A stretch of DNA of 64,000 nt, taken from contig NC_015957.1 of NCBI RefSeq assembly GCF_000147815.2, positions 1,178,001 to 1,242,000 of the forward strand. The letters run 5' to 3'. A model generated the notes under the pieces. That model searched no databases. It saw only the letters and a program-made list of their open reading frames with translations, and was not told the origin of the DNA. A program made the translations under genes and the position numbers. The stretch comes from Streptomyces violaceusniger Tu 4113 (lineage in GTDB: Bacteria; Actinomycetota; Actinomycetes; Streptomycetales; Streptomycetaceae). Shown piece after piece: positions 35,231-46,759 of this stretch (the first letter of the stretch is position 1; each line of letters opens with the position of its first letter).

Positions 35231-36262
35231 TCAGCTTGGCCGTTCGAAGTCGACGGCGGCGTAGGCGCGCAGCTTGGCCAGCCGGTGGGTGGAGTCGATC
35301 TGCCGGATGGTCCCCGACTTGGACCGCATGACCAGCGACTGGGTGGTGGCGGTCTCCGCGCGGTACCGCACCCCGCGCAGCAGATCCCCATCGGTGATGC
35401 CGGTCGCGACGAAGAACACATTGTCGCCGCTGACCAGGTCGTCGGTCTCGAGGACCTGGTCGAGGTCGTGGCCCGCGTCGAGGGCGCGCTGCCGCTCCTC
35501 GTCGTCCTTGGGCCACAGCTTGGCCTGGATGGTGCCGCCGAGGCACTTGATCGCGCAGGCCGCGATGATGCCCTCCGGCGTACCGCCGACGCCCAGCAGC
35601 AGGTCCACACCGGTGCTCTCGCGCGCGGCCATGATCGCGCCGGCCACATCGCCGTCGGAGATGAACTTGATCCGGGCGCCCGCCTCCCGGATCTCCTTGA
35701 CGATGCCCTCGTGGCGGGGGCGGTCGAGGACCACGACGGTGACGTCCTCGGGGCTGGACTTCTTGGCCTTGGCGATCCGGCGGATGTTCACGCCGGGGGG
35801 CGCCGTGATGTCGACGAACTCGGCGGCGTCGGGGCCGGTGACCAGCTTGTCCATGTAGAAGACGGCCGACGGGTCGAACATGGTGCCGCGCTCGGCGACC
35901 GCGAGCACGGAGACGGCGTTGGCCATGCCCTTCGCGGTGAGCGTGGTGCCGTCCACGGGGTCCACGGCCACGTCGCACTCCGGGCCGGTGCCATCGCCCA
36001 CGCGCTCACCGTTGAAGAGCATCGGCGCCTCGTCCTTCTCCCCCTCTCCGATGACGACGACGCCGTTCATCGAGACGGTGTGCACGAGGGAGCGCATGGC
36101 CTTCACGGCGGCGCCGTCGGCGCCGTTCTTGTCGCCGCGGCCCACCCAGCGGCCGGAGGCCATGGCGCCCGCCTCGGTGACCCGGACGAGTTCCAGGGCG
36201 AGGTTGCGATCGGGAGCCTCGGGGCTGACCTCGAGCGGGGAGGGGAGATGATGCTCGGTCAT
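35231..36262 (-). CDS. glpX: class II fructose-1,6-bisphosphatase GlpX
   Basis: A 343-residue metal-dependent phosphatase hydrolysing fructose-1,6-bisphosphate to fructose-6-phosphate, the committed gluconeogenic step in actinobacteria. Signatures are [25 protein letters not shown], the metal site [11 protein letters not shown] and [11 protein letters not shown]. Length and motifs are standard. It is transcribed convergently with the WhiB gene and divergently from the DUF4245 gene. Confidence 0.95.
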   Translation of the reverse strand: MTEHHLPSPLEVSPEAPDRNLALELVRVTEAGAMASGRWVGRGDKNGADGAAVKAMRSLVHTVSMNGVVVIGEGEKDEAPMLFNGERVGDGTGPECDVAVDPVDGTTLTAKGMANAVSVLAVAERGTMFDPSAVFYMDKLVTGPDAAEFVDITAPPGVNIRRIAKAKKSSPEDVTVVVLDRPRHEGIVKEIREAGARIKFISDGDVAGAIMAARESTGVDLLLGVGGTPEGIIAACAIKCLGGTIQAKLWPKDDEERQRALDAGHDLDQVLETDDLVSGDNVFFVATGITDGDLLRGVRYRAETATTQSLVMRSKSGTIRQIDSTHRLAKLRAYAAVDFERPS

Positions 36263-36438
36263 CGGAGCGCACCTTTCTGTACGGCGACGGACCGGGAAGT
36301 CCCTCCTTCCCGCAGGGGGCTAGGAGGGTGAGGGTGTTCATGACCTTATCCGCTGATTGGCTAAGTGAGCAGACAGCCCCACGCATGAGCACGGCCCTGT
36401 TGCGAGGTGCGGCGACCGGATGAGGGACGATAGGGGGC

Positions 36439-36987
36439 GTGGCAGGTATGCGTGGCAAAGAGACGGTCCGGGACATGGTGCTGTCGCTGGCGGCGATCGG
36501 CGTCGTCGCGGCGGGCATCTACCTCTTCGGCATCCCGCACGACGAGGGCGCCAAGGGCTCCGGGGTGAAGACGGTGGACTACCGCGTGGAGCTGGACACG
36601 GCCCGCCGCGCCGCCCCGTACCCGGTGGCCGCCCCCGAGTCCGGGAGCCTGCCCAAGGGCTGGCGCGCGACGTCGGTGACCTACCGCCCGGCCGCCGAGC
36701 CGGACGGCGCGCTCTGGCACCTCGGCTTCCTCGACCAGGACGAGGAGTACATCGCGGTCGAGCAGAGCGACGGCAAGCCCGTGCCGTTCGTGGAAGAGGT
36801 CACACAGCAGGCGCGGGAGACGAAGCGCACACAGCGGATCGACGGCGATGAGTGGGTCCGCTACGAGGGCGACAAGTACGACGCGCTGGTGCGCCAGAAG
36901 CCGGGCGTGACGACGGTGGTCACCGGGACGGCGTCGTACGGGCAACTGACGAAGATGGCCGCCGCGCTCACCGAGAAGAAGGGCTGA
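36439..36987 (+). CDS. DUF4245 membrane-anchored protein
   Basis: A 182-residue protein with one N-terminal helix (~residues 11-31, DMVLSLAAIGVVAAGIYLFGIP) and an extracytoplasmic domain. The visible conserved segments are VDYRVELDTARRAAPYPVAAPE, LPKGWRATSVTYRP, WHLGFLDQDEEYIAVEQ and TVVTGTASYGQL. Function is unknown. The neighbouring order glpX-DUF4245 is conserved in Streptomyces as I recall it. GTG 36439 is the start. A long terminator follows. Confidence 0.85.
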   Translation: MAGMRGKETVRDMVLSLAAIGVVAAGIYLFGIPHDEGAKGSGVKTVDYRVELDTARRAAPYPVAAPESGSLPKGWRATSVTYRPAAEPDGALWHLGFLDQDEEYIAVEQSDGKPVPFVEEVTQQARETKRTQRIDGDEWVRYEGDKYDALVRQKPGVTTVVTGTASYGQLTKMAAALTEKKG

Positions 36988-36996
36988 GCGCGACGG

Positions 36997-37041
36997 CCGA
37001 AGGGCGTGGCCCGGACCGATGGTTCGGGCCACGCCCTTCGG
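36997..37041. terminator. convergent terminator, DUF4245 / nitroreductase
   Basis: A 17-bp stem (CCGAAGGGCGTGGCCCG and complement) plus a wobble pair closes an 9-11-nt loop between two convergent genes. Confidence 0.88.
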
Positions 37042-37081
37042 CTTGTGGCTTGTGGCTCGTGTCTCTGTGGCCTGTGGCCGA

Positions 37082-37672
37082 TCAGACCGTGGTGATGACC
37101 TCGTCGTAGTCCAGGCGCGGGCCACGGGGGAACCAGGCGTCCTCGCCCGGCTTGCCGATGTTGATGACCACCAGCGGGGTGTGGTCCTCGTCCAGGAACT
37201 CCTTCTGGACCCCGGCGGCGTCGAAACCGGTCATCGGGCCGGCGGCGAGACCGGCGGCGCGGATGCCCAGGATGAAGTAACCGGCCTGCAGCGAGGCGTT
37301 CAGCCCGGCGGCCTGCTCACGGGCGGCGCGCTCGGCGAAGAAGACGTCCTTGGCCTGCGGGAAGTGCGGGAAGAGCGCGGGCAGCTCCTCGTGGAACTCG
37401 TTGTCCGCGGCGAGGATCGCCACCAGCGGCGCGGTGGAGGTCTTGGCCTGGTTGCCCTCGGCCATGTGCTGGACCAGACGCTCACGGGCCTCGGGGGAAC
37501 GGACCAGCACGACGCGCAGCGGCGACTGGTTGAACGCGGTCGGCGCGTACTTGATCAGGTCGTAGATCGCCTGGACCTGCTCCTCGGTCACCGGCTCGTC
37601 GGTGAAGGTGTTCGCGGTGCGGGCCTCACGGAAGAGAAGGTCCTGAGCGGCGGGGTCGAGTACGAGTGCCAT
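37082..37672 (-). CDS. nitroreductase family protein (RutE/HadB-like malonic semialdehyde reductase)
   Basis: A 196-residue FMN-dependent reductase. It starts ALVLDPAAQDLLFREARTANTF, typical of the RutE-like subgroup, with the YAPTAFNQSPLRVVLVRS flavin-binding stretch, LNASLQAGYFILGIRAAGL and PLVVINIGKPGE. It would reduce a small carbonyl or nitro substrate with NAD(P)H; the physiological substrate is not evident. A short AT-rich patch at 37,710-37,750 is its likely promoter. Confidence 0.85.
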   Translation of the reverse strand: MALVLDPAAQDLLFREARTANTFTDEPVTEEQVQAIYDLIKYAPTAFNQSPLRVVLVRSPEARERLVQHMAEGNQAKTSTAPLVAILAADNEFHEELPALFPHFPQAKDVFFAERAAREQAAGLNASLQAGYFILGIRAAGLAAGPMTGFDAAGVQKEFLDEDHTPLVVINIGKPGEDAWFPRGPRLDYDEVITTV

Positions 37673-37789
37673 GGAAGAAACCTCTGCATAAGCGGGGATA
37701 TCGCTGACGGCTTCTACTGTACGGCGCTTAGATTAATGTTCAACTAAAAAGTTGGCGCAGGGTGCGGATGGTGCTCCGAATCACAGTGC

Positions 37790-38262
37790 GCAGCGCGCCT
37801 GGGCGGGGCGCGGTCAACCGAGTGCGGCCGTGCGACGGCGGTGGGTCGAGGGGGGCCGGGGTCGACGGCGGCCGGGACCGACTGCGGACGGTGAAGGGCG
37901 GCCGTCGACGGCGGGTGATCGAGCGCGGCCGGTGGACGGCTGGCGGTCGACGGCGGCCGGTCGAAGACGGCCAGCAATCGGGCGCGGCAGGTGGACGGCG
38001 CGATGAGCGCGGCCGTGGACGGCGTGATCGACTGCGGCCGGTCGGCGGCGCGGGCGAGGTCGACGGTGCCAATCGAGCGCGGCCGTTAGACGGCGGACAG
38101 CAAGCGAGCGCGATATGTGGACGGCGCGATCGAGCAGGGCCGGGCCGACGGCGGGCAACAACCGAGCCCGGCCGTGCGACGGCGGGCATAATCCGAGCCG
38201 GGCCGGTCGGTCCCGGCCATAAACCCAGCCGGGCCGGTCGGCGGCGCGCAATAAGGGGCGAG
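37790..38262 (+). repeat. ~470-bp field of degenerate ~26-30-bp repeats
   Basis: The gap between the nitroreductase gene and xseB is filled by many degenerate units like GACGGCGTGATCGAGCGCGG or CGGCCGGTGGACGGC. Variants such as GAGCGCGGCCG, GACTGCGGCCG and GAGCCGGGCCG recur about every 26-30 bp. All six frames are open in places only because of base composition. I see no gene here. Confidence 0.8.
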
Positions 38263-38279
38263 CGATAGACCGCCGGCGG

Positions 38280-38594
38280 TCATCCCTCCGCCGCGCGCTC
38301 CGCGCCTTCGGCGCCCCCGCCCCCGCCCCCGCCCCCGTCCTCGTCCGCGTCCGTCTCGTCCGCCAGCGCCGCGTCCAGCCGCGCCCGCGCGCCCTCCAGC
38401 CAGCGGCGGCAGACCTTCGCCAGCTCCTCGCCCCGCTCCCACAGCGCGAGCGACTCCTCCAGGCTGGTGCCGCCCGCCTCCAGGCGGCGGACCACCTCGA
38501 CCAGCTCGTCCCGCGCCTGCTCATAGCCGAGCGTGGTCTCCGCCCGCGGTGCGCTCTGCGCGGTCTGCTCGGCCTGCTCGTCCGTCTTCGCCAT
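38280..38594 (-). CDS. xseB: exodeoxyribonuclease VII small subunit XseB
   Basis: A 104-residue protein. The core [56 protein letters not shown] is the XseB helical hairpin that binds XseA. Short acidic and Gly-rich tails flank it; the C-terminal run of eight glycines comes from a simple GCC/CCC tract. It starts 10 nt after the xseA stop, so the pair is an operon. Confidence 0.93.
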   Translation of the reverse strand: MAKTDEQAEQTAQSAPRAETTLGYEQARDELVEVVRRLEAGGTSLEESLALWERGEELAKVCRRWLEGARARLDAALADETDADEDGGGGGGGGAEGAERAAEG

Positions 38595-38604
38595 GCCCCT
38601 CACC

Positions 38605-39825
38605 CTATTCAGCCGGACCGACAGCGACACGCGCCCGGAACTCGCCCTCGGCGACCCGCGCCCGCAGCTCCTCGCCCTCCGTGACCTCGTCGGCCGCCCG
38701 CACCACCGAGCCGTCGGGATGCTGCAGCACCGCATAGCCCCGCCGCAGCGTCGCGGCGGGGGAGAGGGCCACCACCCGCGCCTGGGTGTGGGCCAGCTCG
38801 GAGTCGGCCCGGTCCAGCAGATGGCCCAGGCAGCGGCGGGCGCGCTCCAGCACCGCCGTGATCCGCTCCGCGCGCTCGTCCACCATGCGGTGCGGCTCCC
38901 GCATGCACGGGCGGGCCAGCGCGGCGGCCAGCCCGCGCTCCTCCCGGTCCAGCAGCCCGTGCACACTGCGCAGCGCGCGCTCCCGAAGCTGCTGGACGCG
39001 CATCAGCTCCTCGCCCACATCCGGCACGATCTTCTTCGCCGCGTCGGTGGGCGTGGAGGCGCGCAGATCGGCGACCAGGTCGAGCAGCGGTGAGTCCGGC
39101 TCATGGCCGATCGCGGAGACCACCGGCGTACGGCACGCGGCCACCGCCCGCACCAGCTGCTCATCGGAGAACGGCAGCAGATCCTCCACACTGCCGCCGC
39201 CGCGCGCCACCACGATCACATCCACTTCCGGCAGCGCGTCGAGCTCCTTGACCGCCTCGATCACCTGCGGCACCGCGTGCACCCCCTGCACCGCCACATT
39301 GCGCACCTCGAAGCGGACGGCGGGCCAGCGCAGCCGTGCGTTCTCCAGCACATCGCGCTCGGCGGCCGAGGCGCGCCCGCAGACCAGCCCTATCAACTGC
39401 GGCAGAAACGGCAGCGGCTTCTTGCGGTCGGCCGCGAACAGCCCCTCCGCCGCCAGCGCCTTCTTCAACTGCTCGAGGCGCGCGAGCAGTTCGCCCACTC
39501 CCACCGGGCGGATCTCGGCGGCCCGCAGGGAGAGCTGGCCCCGCGGCGCGTACCACTCCGGCTTGGCGTGCACCACGACCCGCGCGCCCTCGGTGACCGT
39601 GTCCGCGATTCTGTCGAAGACGGCGCGGAAGCAGGTGACGGTCAGCGAGATGTCGTAACTGGGGTCGCGCAGGGTCAGAAACACCACACCGGCGCCCGGG
39701 CGCCGGGAAAGCTGGGTGATCTGCCCCTCGACCCACACCGCGCCGAGCCGGTCGATCCAGCTCCCGATCAGCCGGGACACCTCGCCGACCGGGATCGGCG
39801 CCTCCGCGGACGTGTTGACAGCCAT
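38605..39825 (-). CDS. xseA: exodeoxyribonuclease VII large subunit XseA
   Basis: A 406-residue catalytic subunit that degrades single-stranded DNA in both directions. The N-terminal OB-fold has [27 protein letters not shown]. The nuclease core has [22 protein letters not shown] and [31 protein letters not shown], followed by coiled-coil helices and the [12 protein letters not shown] closing strand. ATG 39825 ([10 protein letters not shown]) is preferred over ATG 39849. It is divergent from ispH. Confidence 0.95.
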   Translation of the reverse strand: MAVNTSAEAPIPVGEVSRLIGSWIDRLGAVWVEGQITQLSRRPGAGVVFLTLRDPSYDISLTVTCFRAVFDRIADTVTEGARVVVHAKPEWYAPRGQLSLRAAEIRPVGVGELLARLEQLKKALAAEGLFAADRKKPLPFLPQLIGLVCGRASAAERDVLENARLRWPAVRFEVRNVAVQGVHAVPQVIEAVKELDALPEVDVIVVARGGGSVEDLLPFSDEQLVRAVAACRTPVVSAIGHEPDSPLLDLVADLRASTPTDAAKKIVPDVGEELMRVQQLRERALRSVHGLLDREERGLAAALARPCMREPHRMVDERAERITAVLERARRCLGHLLDRADSELAHTQARVVALSPAATLRRGYAVLQHPDGSVVRAADEVTEGEELRARVAEGEFRARVAVGPAE

Positions 39826-39887
39826 GACCGCGAGGGTATCGGTCACCACCGACAGACCCCGGGGTCATCGCCCCTACCATGGGGGAC

Positions 39888-40922
39888 ATGACTGCAACCT
39901 CCGCCCGCCGGGTCCTGCTCGCGGCCCCCCGTGGCTACTGTGCCGGTGTCGACCGTGCCGTGATCGCCGTCGAGAAGGCCCTGGAGCAGTACGGCGCGCC
40001 GATCTATGTGCGCAAGGAGATCGTCCACAACAAGTACGTCGTCCGGACCCTGGAGAAAAAGGGCGCCATCTTCGTCGACGAGACGGAGGAGGTGCCCGAG
40101 GGCTCCATCGTGATCTTCTCGGCGCACGGTGTCGCGCCGGTGGTCCACGAGGAGGCCGCCGAGCGCAAGCTGGCCACCGTCGATGCCACCTGTCCTCTGG
40201 TGACCAAGGTCCACAAGGAAGCAGTCCGGTTCGCCAAGGAGGACTACGACATCCTCCTGATCGGTCATGAGGGCCATGAGGAGGTCATCGGCACCAGCGG
40301 TGAGGCCCCGGACCACATCACCCTGGTCGACGGCCCCGACGATGTGAAGAACGTCGAGGTGCGCGACGAGTCCAAGGTCGTCTGGCTCTCCCAGACCACC
40401 CTCTCGGTCGACGAGACCATGGAGACCGTGGACGCGCTCAAGGAGCGCTTCCCGCAGCTCATCAGCCCGCCCAGCGACGACATCTGCTACGCCACCCAGA
40501 ACCGCCAGATCGCCATCAAGCAGGTGGCCGCCGAGTCCGACCTGGTCATCGTGGTCGGCTCCAAGAACTCCTCCAACTCGGTGCGGCTGGTGGAGGTCGC
40601 CATCGGCGCGGGCGCCAAGGACGGCCATCTGGTCGACTACGCGAGCGAGATCGACGAGGCATGGCTGGAAGGCGTCACCACGGTCGGCGTGACCTCGGGC
40701 GCCTCCGTGCCGGACGTGCTCGTCGAGGGCGTCCTGGAGTGGCTGGCGGAGCGCGGCTTCGGCGATGTCGAGGTCGTCCAGCCCATGCAGGAGTCCCTGA
40801 CCTTCTCGCTCCCCAAGGAGCTGCGCCGGGATCTGCGGGCGGAGGCGGCAGCGGCCGCGACGTCCGCCGGTGAGCCGGAGGCCGCGGCGGTCGCCGCCGA
40901 CGCGGAGGGATCCCAGCGGTGA
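39888..40922 (+). CDS. ispH: 4-hydroxy-3-methylbut-2-enyl diphosphate reductase IspH
   Basis: A 344-residue iron-sulfur enzyme of the MEP pathway, reducing HMBPP to IPP and DMAPP. The three cluster cysteines are in [10 protein letters not shown] (Cys18), [11 protein letters not shown] and [11 protein letters not shown]; the catalytic Glu lies in [16 protein letters not shown] context. The C-terminal ~35 residues are an Ala/Glu-rich tail. ATG 39888 is preferred over ATG 39879 because the GGGGGA between them serves as ribosome site. It overlaps ppgK by 4 nt. Confidence 0.94.
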   Translation: MTATSARRVLLAAPRGYCAGVDRAVIAVEKALEQYGAPIYVRKEIVHNKYVVRTLEKKGAIFVDETEEVPEGSIVIFSAHGVAPVVHEEAAERKLATVDATCPLVTKVHKEAVRFAKEDYDILLIGHEGHEEVIGTSGEAPDHITLVDGPDDVKNVEVRDESKVVWLSQTTLSVDETMETVDALKERFPQLISPPSDDICYATQNRQIAIKQVAAESDLVIVVGSKNSSNSVRLVEVAIGAGAKDGHLVDYASEIDEAWLEGVTTVGVTSGASVPDVLVEGVLEWLAERGFGDVEVVQPMQESLTFSLPKELRRDLRAEAAAAATSAGEPEAAAVAADAEGSQR

Positions 40923-41710
40923 CGCAGGACCAGGGGGCCACGGGGGCGTCCGCGGCGAAGGTGTTCGGCATCGACATCGGCGGTTCGGGCATCAAGGGCG
41001 CCCCGGTGGACCTGAACCGGGGCGAGCTCGTGGAGGAGCGCCATAAGGTCCTCACCCCGCACCCGTCCACGCCCGAGGCGGTCCTGGACGGTGTGGTGGA
41101 GGTCGTCCGGCATTTCGACTGGTCCGGGCGGCCGGTCGGGGTGACCTTCCCGGGCGTGGTGAAGAACGGTGTCACCCTTACCGCCGCGAATGTCGACAAG
41201 AGCTGGATCGGCACCGATCTGGCGTCACAGCTCGGCGAGCGGCTGGACTGCCCCGTCACGGTGCTGAACGACGCGGACGCGGCCGGGGTCGCGGAGGTGG
41301 CCTTCGGCGCCGCCCGTGGCGTCAAGGGCACCGTGATCGTGCTCACCCTCGGCACCGGCATCGGCAGCGCGCTCTTCACCGACGGGCATCTGCTGGCCAA
41401 CACCGAGCTGGGCCATCTGGAGCTGGACGGCCACGAGGCGGAGAAGCGGGCCTCGACCAAGGTCAAGGACGATCACGAGCTGAGCTGGTCGCACTGGGCG
41501 CGCCGGGTGCAGAAGTACCTCCATCACCTGGAGATGCTCTTCTCACCGGAGCGCTTCGTGCTGGGCGGCGGGGTGAGCCGTAAGGCGGACAAGTTCCTGC
41601 CGCTGATCGAGGGCGTCAGGGCCGAGATCGTGCCTGCGCAGCTGCAGAATAACGCGGGGATCGTGGGTGCCGCGATGGCCGCGGCCGCTGCTGCCGACGA
41701 CGCCGGGTGA
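40919..41710 (+). CDS. ppgK: polyphosphate glucokinase PpgK (ROK family)
   Basis: A 263-residue ROK kinase that phosphorylates glucose with polyphosphate or ATP. The phosphate loop is [16 protein letters not shown] and the catalytic Asp lies in [12 protein letters not shown], with [13 protein letters not shown] and ELGHLELDG. The [31 protein letters not shown] region is typical of polyphosphate-using members. GTG 40919 overlaps the ispH stop (GTGA). Its last 95 nt overlap a convergent gene on the other strand. Confidence 0.93.
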   Translation: MTQDQGATGASAAKVFGIDIGGSGIKGAPVDLNRGELVEERHKVLTPHPSTPEAVLDGVVEVVRHFDWSGRPVGVTFPGVVKNGVTLTAANVDKSWIGTDLASQLGERLDCPVTVLNDADAAGVAEVAFGAARGVKGTVIVLTLGTGIGSALFTDGHLLANTELGHLELDGHEAEKRASTKVKDDHELSWSHWARRVQKYLHHLEMLFSPERFVLGGGVSRKADKFLPLIEGVRAEIVPAQLQNNAGIVGAAMAAAAAADDAG

Positions 41711-42284
41711 CCAGCACGGCCCGCCGTACGAGCACGATCACCACGGTCAGCAGCGTCCCCGCGTAGAGCCAGCCGGCCTGCAGCGACAGTGCGGTGAACA
41801 CCCCCACCGCCTGTCCGCCGAACCCGGCGGAACCGTCGTTGATCGGCAGCAGCCCGGCCGTATAGGCCAGCGGCGCCGTCACCGGCGCCGCCAGCAGATC
41901 GGCCGGGCGCACCCACAGTCCGCAGGCCGCGCAGGCCGGCAGGAACAGCACGCTGTACACGGTGGGTGAGCTGGAGAACAGCAGCGCGTCCAGGCAGCCG
42001 ATGCCCAGCATCGTGAGCGCGGTCAGCAGCCCCGCGCCCAGCCCGGTCAGCCGGGGGCCCGGGAGGGACAGCCCCCGGGCCCGCCGCAGGGCGGCGGGCA
42101 GCGCCGCGGCCGGACCGGACGGCCCCGTCCGCCGCGCGGGCGGCCGGGCATCCCGGACCGGGCCGCCGGGCCGCCCACGGCCCTGGCCCGTGCCTCGGCC
42201 CCGGCCGGTATACGTGTCGTCCGCGGCCGGGCGGGGCGACGGGGCCGCCGCGCGGCGGGGCGTACGCGTGCTGTATTGCTCCAC
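41616..42284 (-). CDS. DUF6542-like polytopic membrane protein
   Basis: A 222-residue protein. The Arg/Pro/Gly-rich N-terminus (~70 residues) is followed by four or five helices ([77 protein letters not shown]), the layout of Streptomyces DUF6542 proteins. The very basic C-terminal tail is encoded antisense to the ppgK 3' end, so the two genes overlap tail to tail by 95 nt. Function is unknown. Confidence 0.78.
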   Translation of the reverse strand: MEQYSTRTPRRAAAPSPRPAADDTYTGRGRGTGQGRGRPGGPVRDARPPARRTGPSGPAAALPAALRRARGLSLPGPRLTGLGAGLLTALTMLGIGCLDALLFSSSPTVYSVLFLPACAACGLWVRPADLLAAPVTAPLAYTAGLLPINDGSAGFGGQAVGVFTALSLQAGWLYAGTLLTVVIVLVRRAVLVTRRRRQQRPRPSRHPRSPRYSAAAQARSRP

Positions 42285-42492
42285 CCGACCAACGTAGGCG
42301 GCTGGAGGGCGGGAATCCGGTCTTGGACACGCCCTTCGCAGGACCTTGGCAGTGTGTTCGACCGATTGTCAGCCCGGCCGGGTGATCGGCCGGGTGATCG
42401 GGGGCGGCCCCGTAGACTGGTGGACCGGCCCCGCCGGGGTCCGTCCTCTGTCCTCACATCCCGACCACGGGAAGTTACGGGAAGTCGCCAAC

Positions 42493-43581
<1,089 letters not shown>

Positions 43582-43628
43582 TCACCGCCCTAGCATCGAC
43601 GTGACGATCTGGCAAATGCGCAGGTCAG

Positions 43629-43660
43629 GCGGGGTCGGTCCCTAGCGGGGCCGACCCCGC
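43629..43660 (+). terminator. hairpin after ychF, inside the element
   Basis: GCGGGGTCGG pairs with CCGACCCCGC over a 12-nt loop 48 bp after the ychF stop. A similarly placed hairpin (52,895-52,920) follows the middle att site, so it belongs to the element end and supplies a terminator to ychF. Confidence 0.7.
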
Positions 43661-43980
43661 CGCCATAGCCATTGCTGGATCACCTGACGTCTCGTCACCT
43701 GTTGTCATCCCTGATCATCCCTACCGCTGCTGGATCCGTGCTGGATCGAGCTGACGGGGCGGCAGTCGGATGTGGCGCTGCCTGGTCGCGGATGGTGTCG
43801 CGATGGCCTCTGCGCTGTCGGGGACGTCCGTTGGCGGCTGGTGTGGGGACCTGCTCGCCTGGCGGGAGGCCCAGTGGCTCCGGGGGCGGAACTCGCCCGG
43901 AATCGTACCCACGACTTTGAGGCCGGCACCGCCATACGAGCGGGGCGTTCTTCTGGAGCCTTCAGATCGAGGCGTCCCAG

Positions 43981-44189
43981 GGGCCGCCGGGCTCTCCACG
44001 CTGGTGCAACTCGTCGGCGGCGGGCTCGGGGTGACGCTGCTGCCGCGTACCGCGCTACGGGTCGAGACCGGCCGTAACGAGGACCTGGCCACCGGCGACT
44101 TCGCCGACCCGGCCCCCGCCCGCCGCATCGCCCTGGCCACCACGCTCCGGGATGCGGTGCGACCGCTGCCGGTGCAGGTCGCGCGCTGA
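43981..44189 (+). pseudogene. oxyR 3'-end fragment (duplicate)
   Basis: The translated remnant AAGLSTLVQLVGGGLGVTLLPRTALRVETGRNEDLATGDFADPAPARRIALA matches the C-terminal part of OxyR (12.94-13.09 kb). A short internal deletion then joins it to LRDAVRPLPVQVAR and a stop. The N-terminal two thirds, including the HTH and both cysteines, are absent. The upstream 220 bp shows no similarity I can detect. It marks the left edge of the duplicated ABC/PadR region. Confidence 0.85.
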
Positions 44190-44266
44190 CGCGGGCCGCG
44201 CGCCGACGCGCCGTCGCGGCGGGGGTCCCTCCCCGCCGCGACGGCGCGTGTTCTGCCAGTAGGGGG

Positions 44267-46759
44267 CTACTCGGTGCGCAGGCCCTCCGGGCGCATCATG
44301 CGCCACAGCGGCGGCAGGCTGGCCAGGGTCACCACCAGGATGACGCCCGCGCCGATGCCGGTCATCGCGGCGAGTCCGGCCCAGTCCACGGCCAGCGGCT
44401 GGCCGACCATCTTCAGCAGCAGGACGCCCAGTGCCAGCCCGCCCGCGAGCGACAGTGCGAGGCCCAGCACCACCGGGACCGCGGTCTGCCACAGGATCGA
44501 CCAGCTCAGCGTGGAGCGCCGGGTGCCGAAGGCGACCAGGACCGAGAGCAGTCGCTTGCGGTCCCGCAGTTGCTCCAGGGTGGTCACGATCATGCTGGCC
44601 CCGATGAGCAGCAGGGTCGAGGTGGCGCCGATGAACAGGACGTTGCGGATCGTCTGGAACTCGGACGACTGCGACGAGCTGGTGATTTGCGTCACGTCCA
44701 GCGTCGGGGCGATCGTCACGCTGGCGTTGCGTACGTACTCGTCGGCGTCCGGCACCTTCGGGTCCAGCCTGAGCATCGCCACCGCCTGCGGGTTGGCCAG
44801 GTCCGAGACGTCGAAGGCGCCGGGGGTGGCGAAGATGCCGGAGTGCAGGGCGCCGGTCGGGTCCTCCCTGGACTCCACCTTCTTGGCCGAGCGGGGGACC
44901 GTCCACAGCTTCTGCTTGCCGGGCGTGGGCATGTCCTCGTCGTCGAAGGCCACATTGACCTGCGCGCCGGGCTTCGCGAAGGCGTTGTCGGGGCCCGTGT
45001 ACTCCGGGTCTCGGGTGACGATGAAGGCATCGCCGTCCCGGCAGCTCGTGATGTGGGCCAGCTCGCGCAGCGCCGGGCAGCCGGCGACGGTGAGGGAGTT
45101 GGTCCGGATGTCGGCCGGGTCCTTCGCCTTGCTGTGCGCGTCGGAGATGGAGCCCTCGGTGATCTCGAGCACGCTGCGCACGCCCTTGGCCGCGCCGAGC
45201 CGGTCGAAGGCGTCGCGGGCCTGGGCGCCGTTGTCCACCTTCATGTTCATCATCAGCTGGGCGCGGTTCGGGTCCTGGTTCGTCTCCTCGGTGCTCTGGC
45301 CCTCCACGCTCGCGAAGAGCATCTGGAGCGCGATGGCCCCGGCGACCGCCACCGTGATGCCGCTGACCGCGCGAGCCGCGGTGCCGCTGCTGAGCTGGAG
45401 CCGCCGGGTGGCGAGCAGCCAGGGCACCGAGCCCTTGCCGAAGCGCTCCACGACGGACTCGACCAGCCACGGCAGCAGCGCGGTGGTGCCGATGAGGAGC
45501 AGCGCGGCACCGGCCGCGGCCTGGTACGACTGGAAGTCACCGCCCGAACTGCCCACCCCGAAACCGCCCGCGAGCGGAGCCAGCAGCCCGATGCCGAGGA
45601 GCGGCAGCAGCAGCCGCCACCACAGCCGCCGCCGCTTGGGGGTGGCGTTCCGTACGACGCCCAGCGGTTCGATGGCGATGGCGCGCAGGGCGATGAGCGT
45701 GACGGCGACGGCCGAGGCGGGCACGGTCAGCACGATCGCCAGGGCGAGCGGGAAGGAGGGCATGATGTCGGAGGTGAAGAAGCTCAGGCCCATCATCGAG
45801 GCACCGCCGACGGCCTCCCGCAGCAGCAGGAAGAGCGTGGCGCCGACCGCGAGCCCGAGGATCGAGCCGAAGAGCGACTCGCCCGCGGCGATCCGCCGGG
45901 TCATGTGGATATCGGCGCCCACCAGCCGCAGCGCGGCCAGTCTCCGGTCGCGCCGCTCGCCGCCGAAGCGTGCGGCGGTGGCGATGAAGATGAGCACCGG
46001 CAGCAGCAGCACCACACAGCCCATGACGACCAGCAGCACCAGCGCGGGGTCCAGCTCGTCCCCGCTGGTGTCCTGGGCACCCCAGCTGTCGAGGTGGTAG
46101 CTGGAGGGGACGCTGTCGAACTGCTTCGGGGTGATCCCCGCGTAATAGCGCAGCTCGGTGGGGCCGGACAGTCCGCTGTCGCCGATCACCCCGGCGACGC
46201 GGTACGGGAAGCGGTCCCGGAGCAGCTTGCCCTCGTCGGAGTCGAGCAGCTTCTTCAGCGCGGGGGAGACATACATCTCCCCGGCGGCCGGAACGCCGCT
46301 GACGCCCGGCGGGTGGGGCGGACGGGCGCCGTCGGGCGCCATCACCATGCCCGAGATGTCCACGTCGCGGAAGTCGGTGTCCGCCTGGGCGACGTGGACC
46401 GTGCCGGGGCCGGGCTCCGGCTCCTCCCCGAAGCCGAAGGCCGCGATGGCGTTGGACCGCTCGGTGCGCCCGGCGTCCATGGTGGGGACGGAGGCGGCGA
46501 ACAGCAGCAGTGTGACGCCAAGGCCCACCCCGACCGCCGTCATGATCGTCCTGGCCCAGCTCTCCCGGCCGCCGGTGACCGCGAACCGCCCGCCCATGGC
46601 GAGGTCCGCGGCCCAGCGGGTGATGCCGGGGCGCTGCGGGGGCTCCTCGGGGGTCGGGGGCCGGGGCGGTACGGCCGTCAGGGTCGCCTGGCCGGTGCGG
46701 CCGCTCGTACCGGTGTGGCCGTCGTCGGGGCCGGCGTGGCCGTCGTCCGGGCCGCTCAT
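44267..46759 (-). CDS. FtsX-like ABC transporter permease (copy B)
   Basis: An 830-residue paralogue of the permease at 13,377-15,788 with the same FtsX modules and matching TM segments. The extracytoplasmic loops differ clearly, and it has a longer N-terminus with a duplicated GPDDGHAGPDDGHTG peptide. The frame is intact and Streptomyces-like. It overlaps its ATPase gene by 4 nt. The loops are the most diverged part, so the two transporters may recognise different ligands (inference). Confidence 0.87.
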   Translation of the reverse strand: MSGPDDGHAGPDDGHTGTSGRTGQATLTAVPPRPPTPEEPPQRPGITRWAADLAMGGRFAVTGGRESWARTIMTAVGVGLGVTLLLFAASVPTMDAGRTERSNAIAAFGFGEEPEPGPGTVHVAQADTDFRDVDISGMVMAPDGARPPHPPGVSGVPAAGEMYVSPALKKLLDSDEGKLLRDRFPYRVAGVIGDSGLSGPTELRYYAGITPKQFDSVPSSYHLDSWGAQDTSGDELDPALVLLVVMGCVVLLLPVLIFIATAARFGGERRDRRLAALRLVGADIHMTRRIAAGESLFGSILGLAVGATLFLLLREAVGGASMMGLSFFTSDIMPSFPLALAIVLTVPASAVAVTLIALRAIAIEPLGVVRNATPKRRRLWWRLLLPLLGIGLLAPLAGGFGVGSSGGDFQSYQAAAGAALLLIGTTALLPWLVESVVERFGKGSVPWLLATRRLQLSSGTAARAVSGITVAVAGAIALQMLFASVEGQSTEETNQDPNRAQLMMNMKVDNGAQARDAFDRLGAAKGVRSVLEITEGSISDAHSKAKDPADIRTNSLTVAGCPALRELAHITSCRDGDAFIVTRDPEYTGPDNAFAKPGAQVNVAFDDEDMPTPGKQKLWTVPRSAKKVESREDPTGALHSGIFATPGAFDVSDLANPQAVAMLRLDPKVPDADEYVRNASVTIAPTLDVTQITSSSQSSEFQTIRNVLFIGATSTLLLIGASMIVTTLEQLRDRKRLLSVLVAFGTRRSTLSWSILWQTAVPVVLGLALSLAGGLALGVLLLKMVGQPLAVDWAGLAAMTGIGAGVILVVTLASLPPLWRMMRPEGLRTE

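Noticed and set aside
37740..38262. Several long open frames in the 37.8-38.3 kb gap
   Set aside because: They are made of degenerate repeats, lack ribosome sites and have no recognisable domain.
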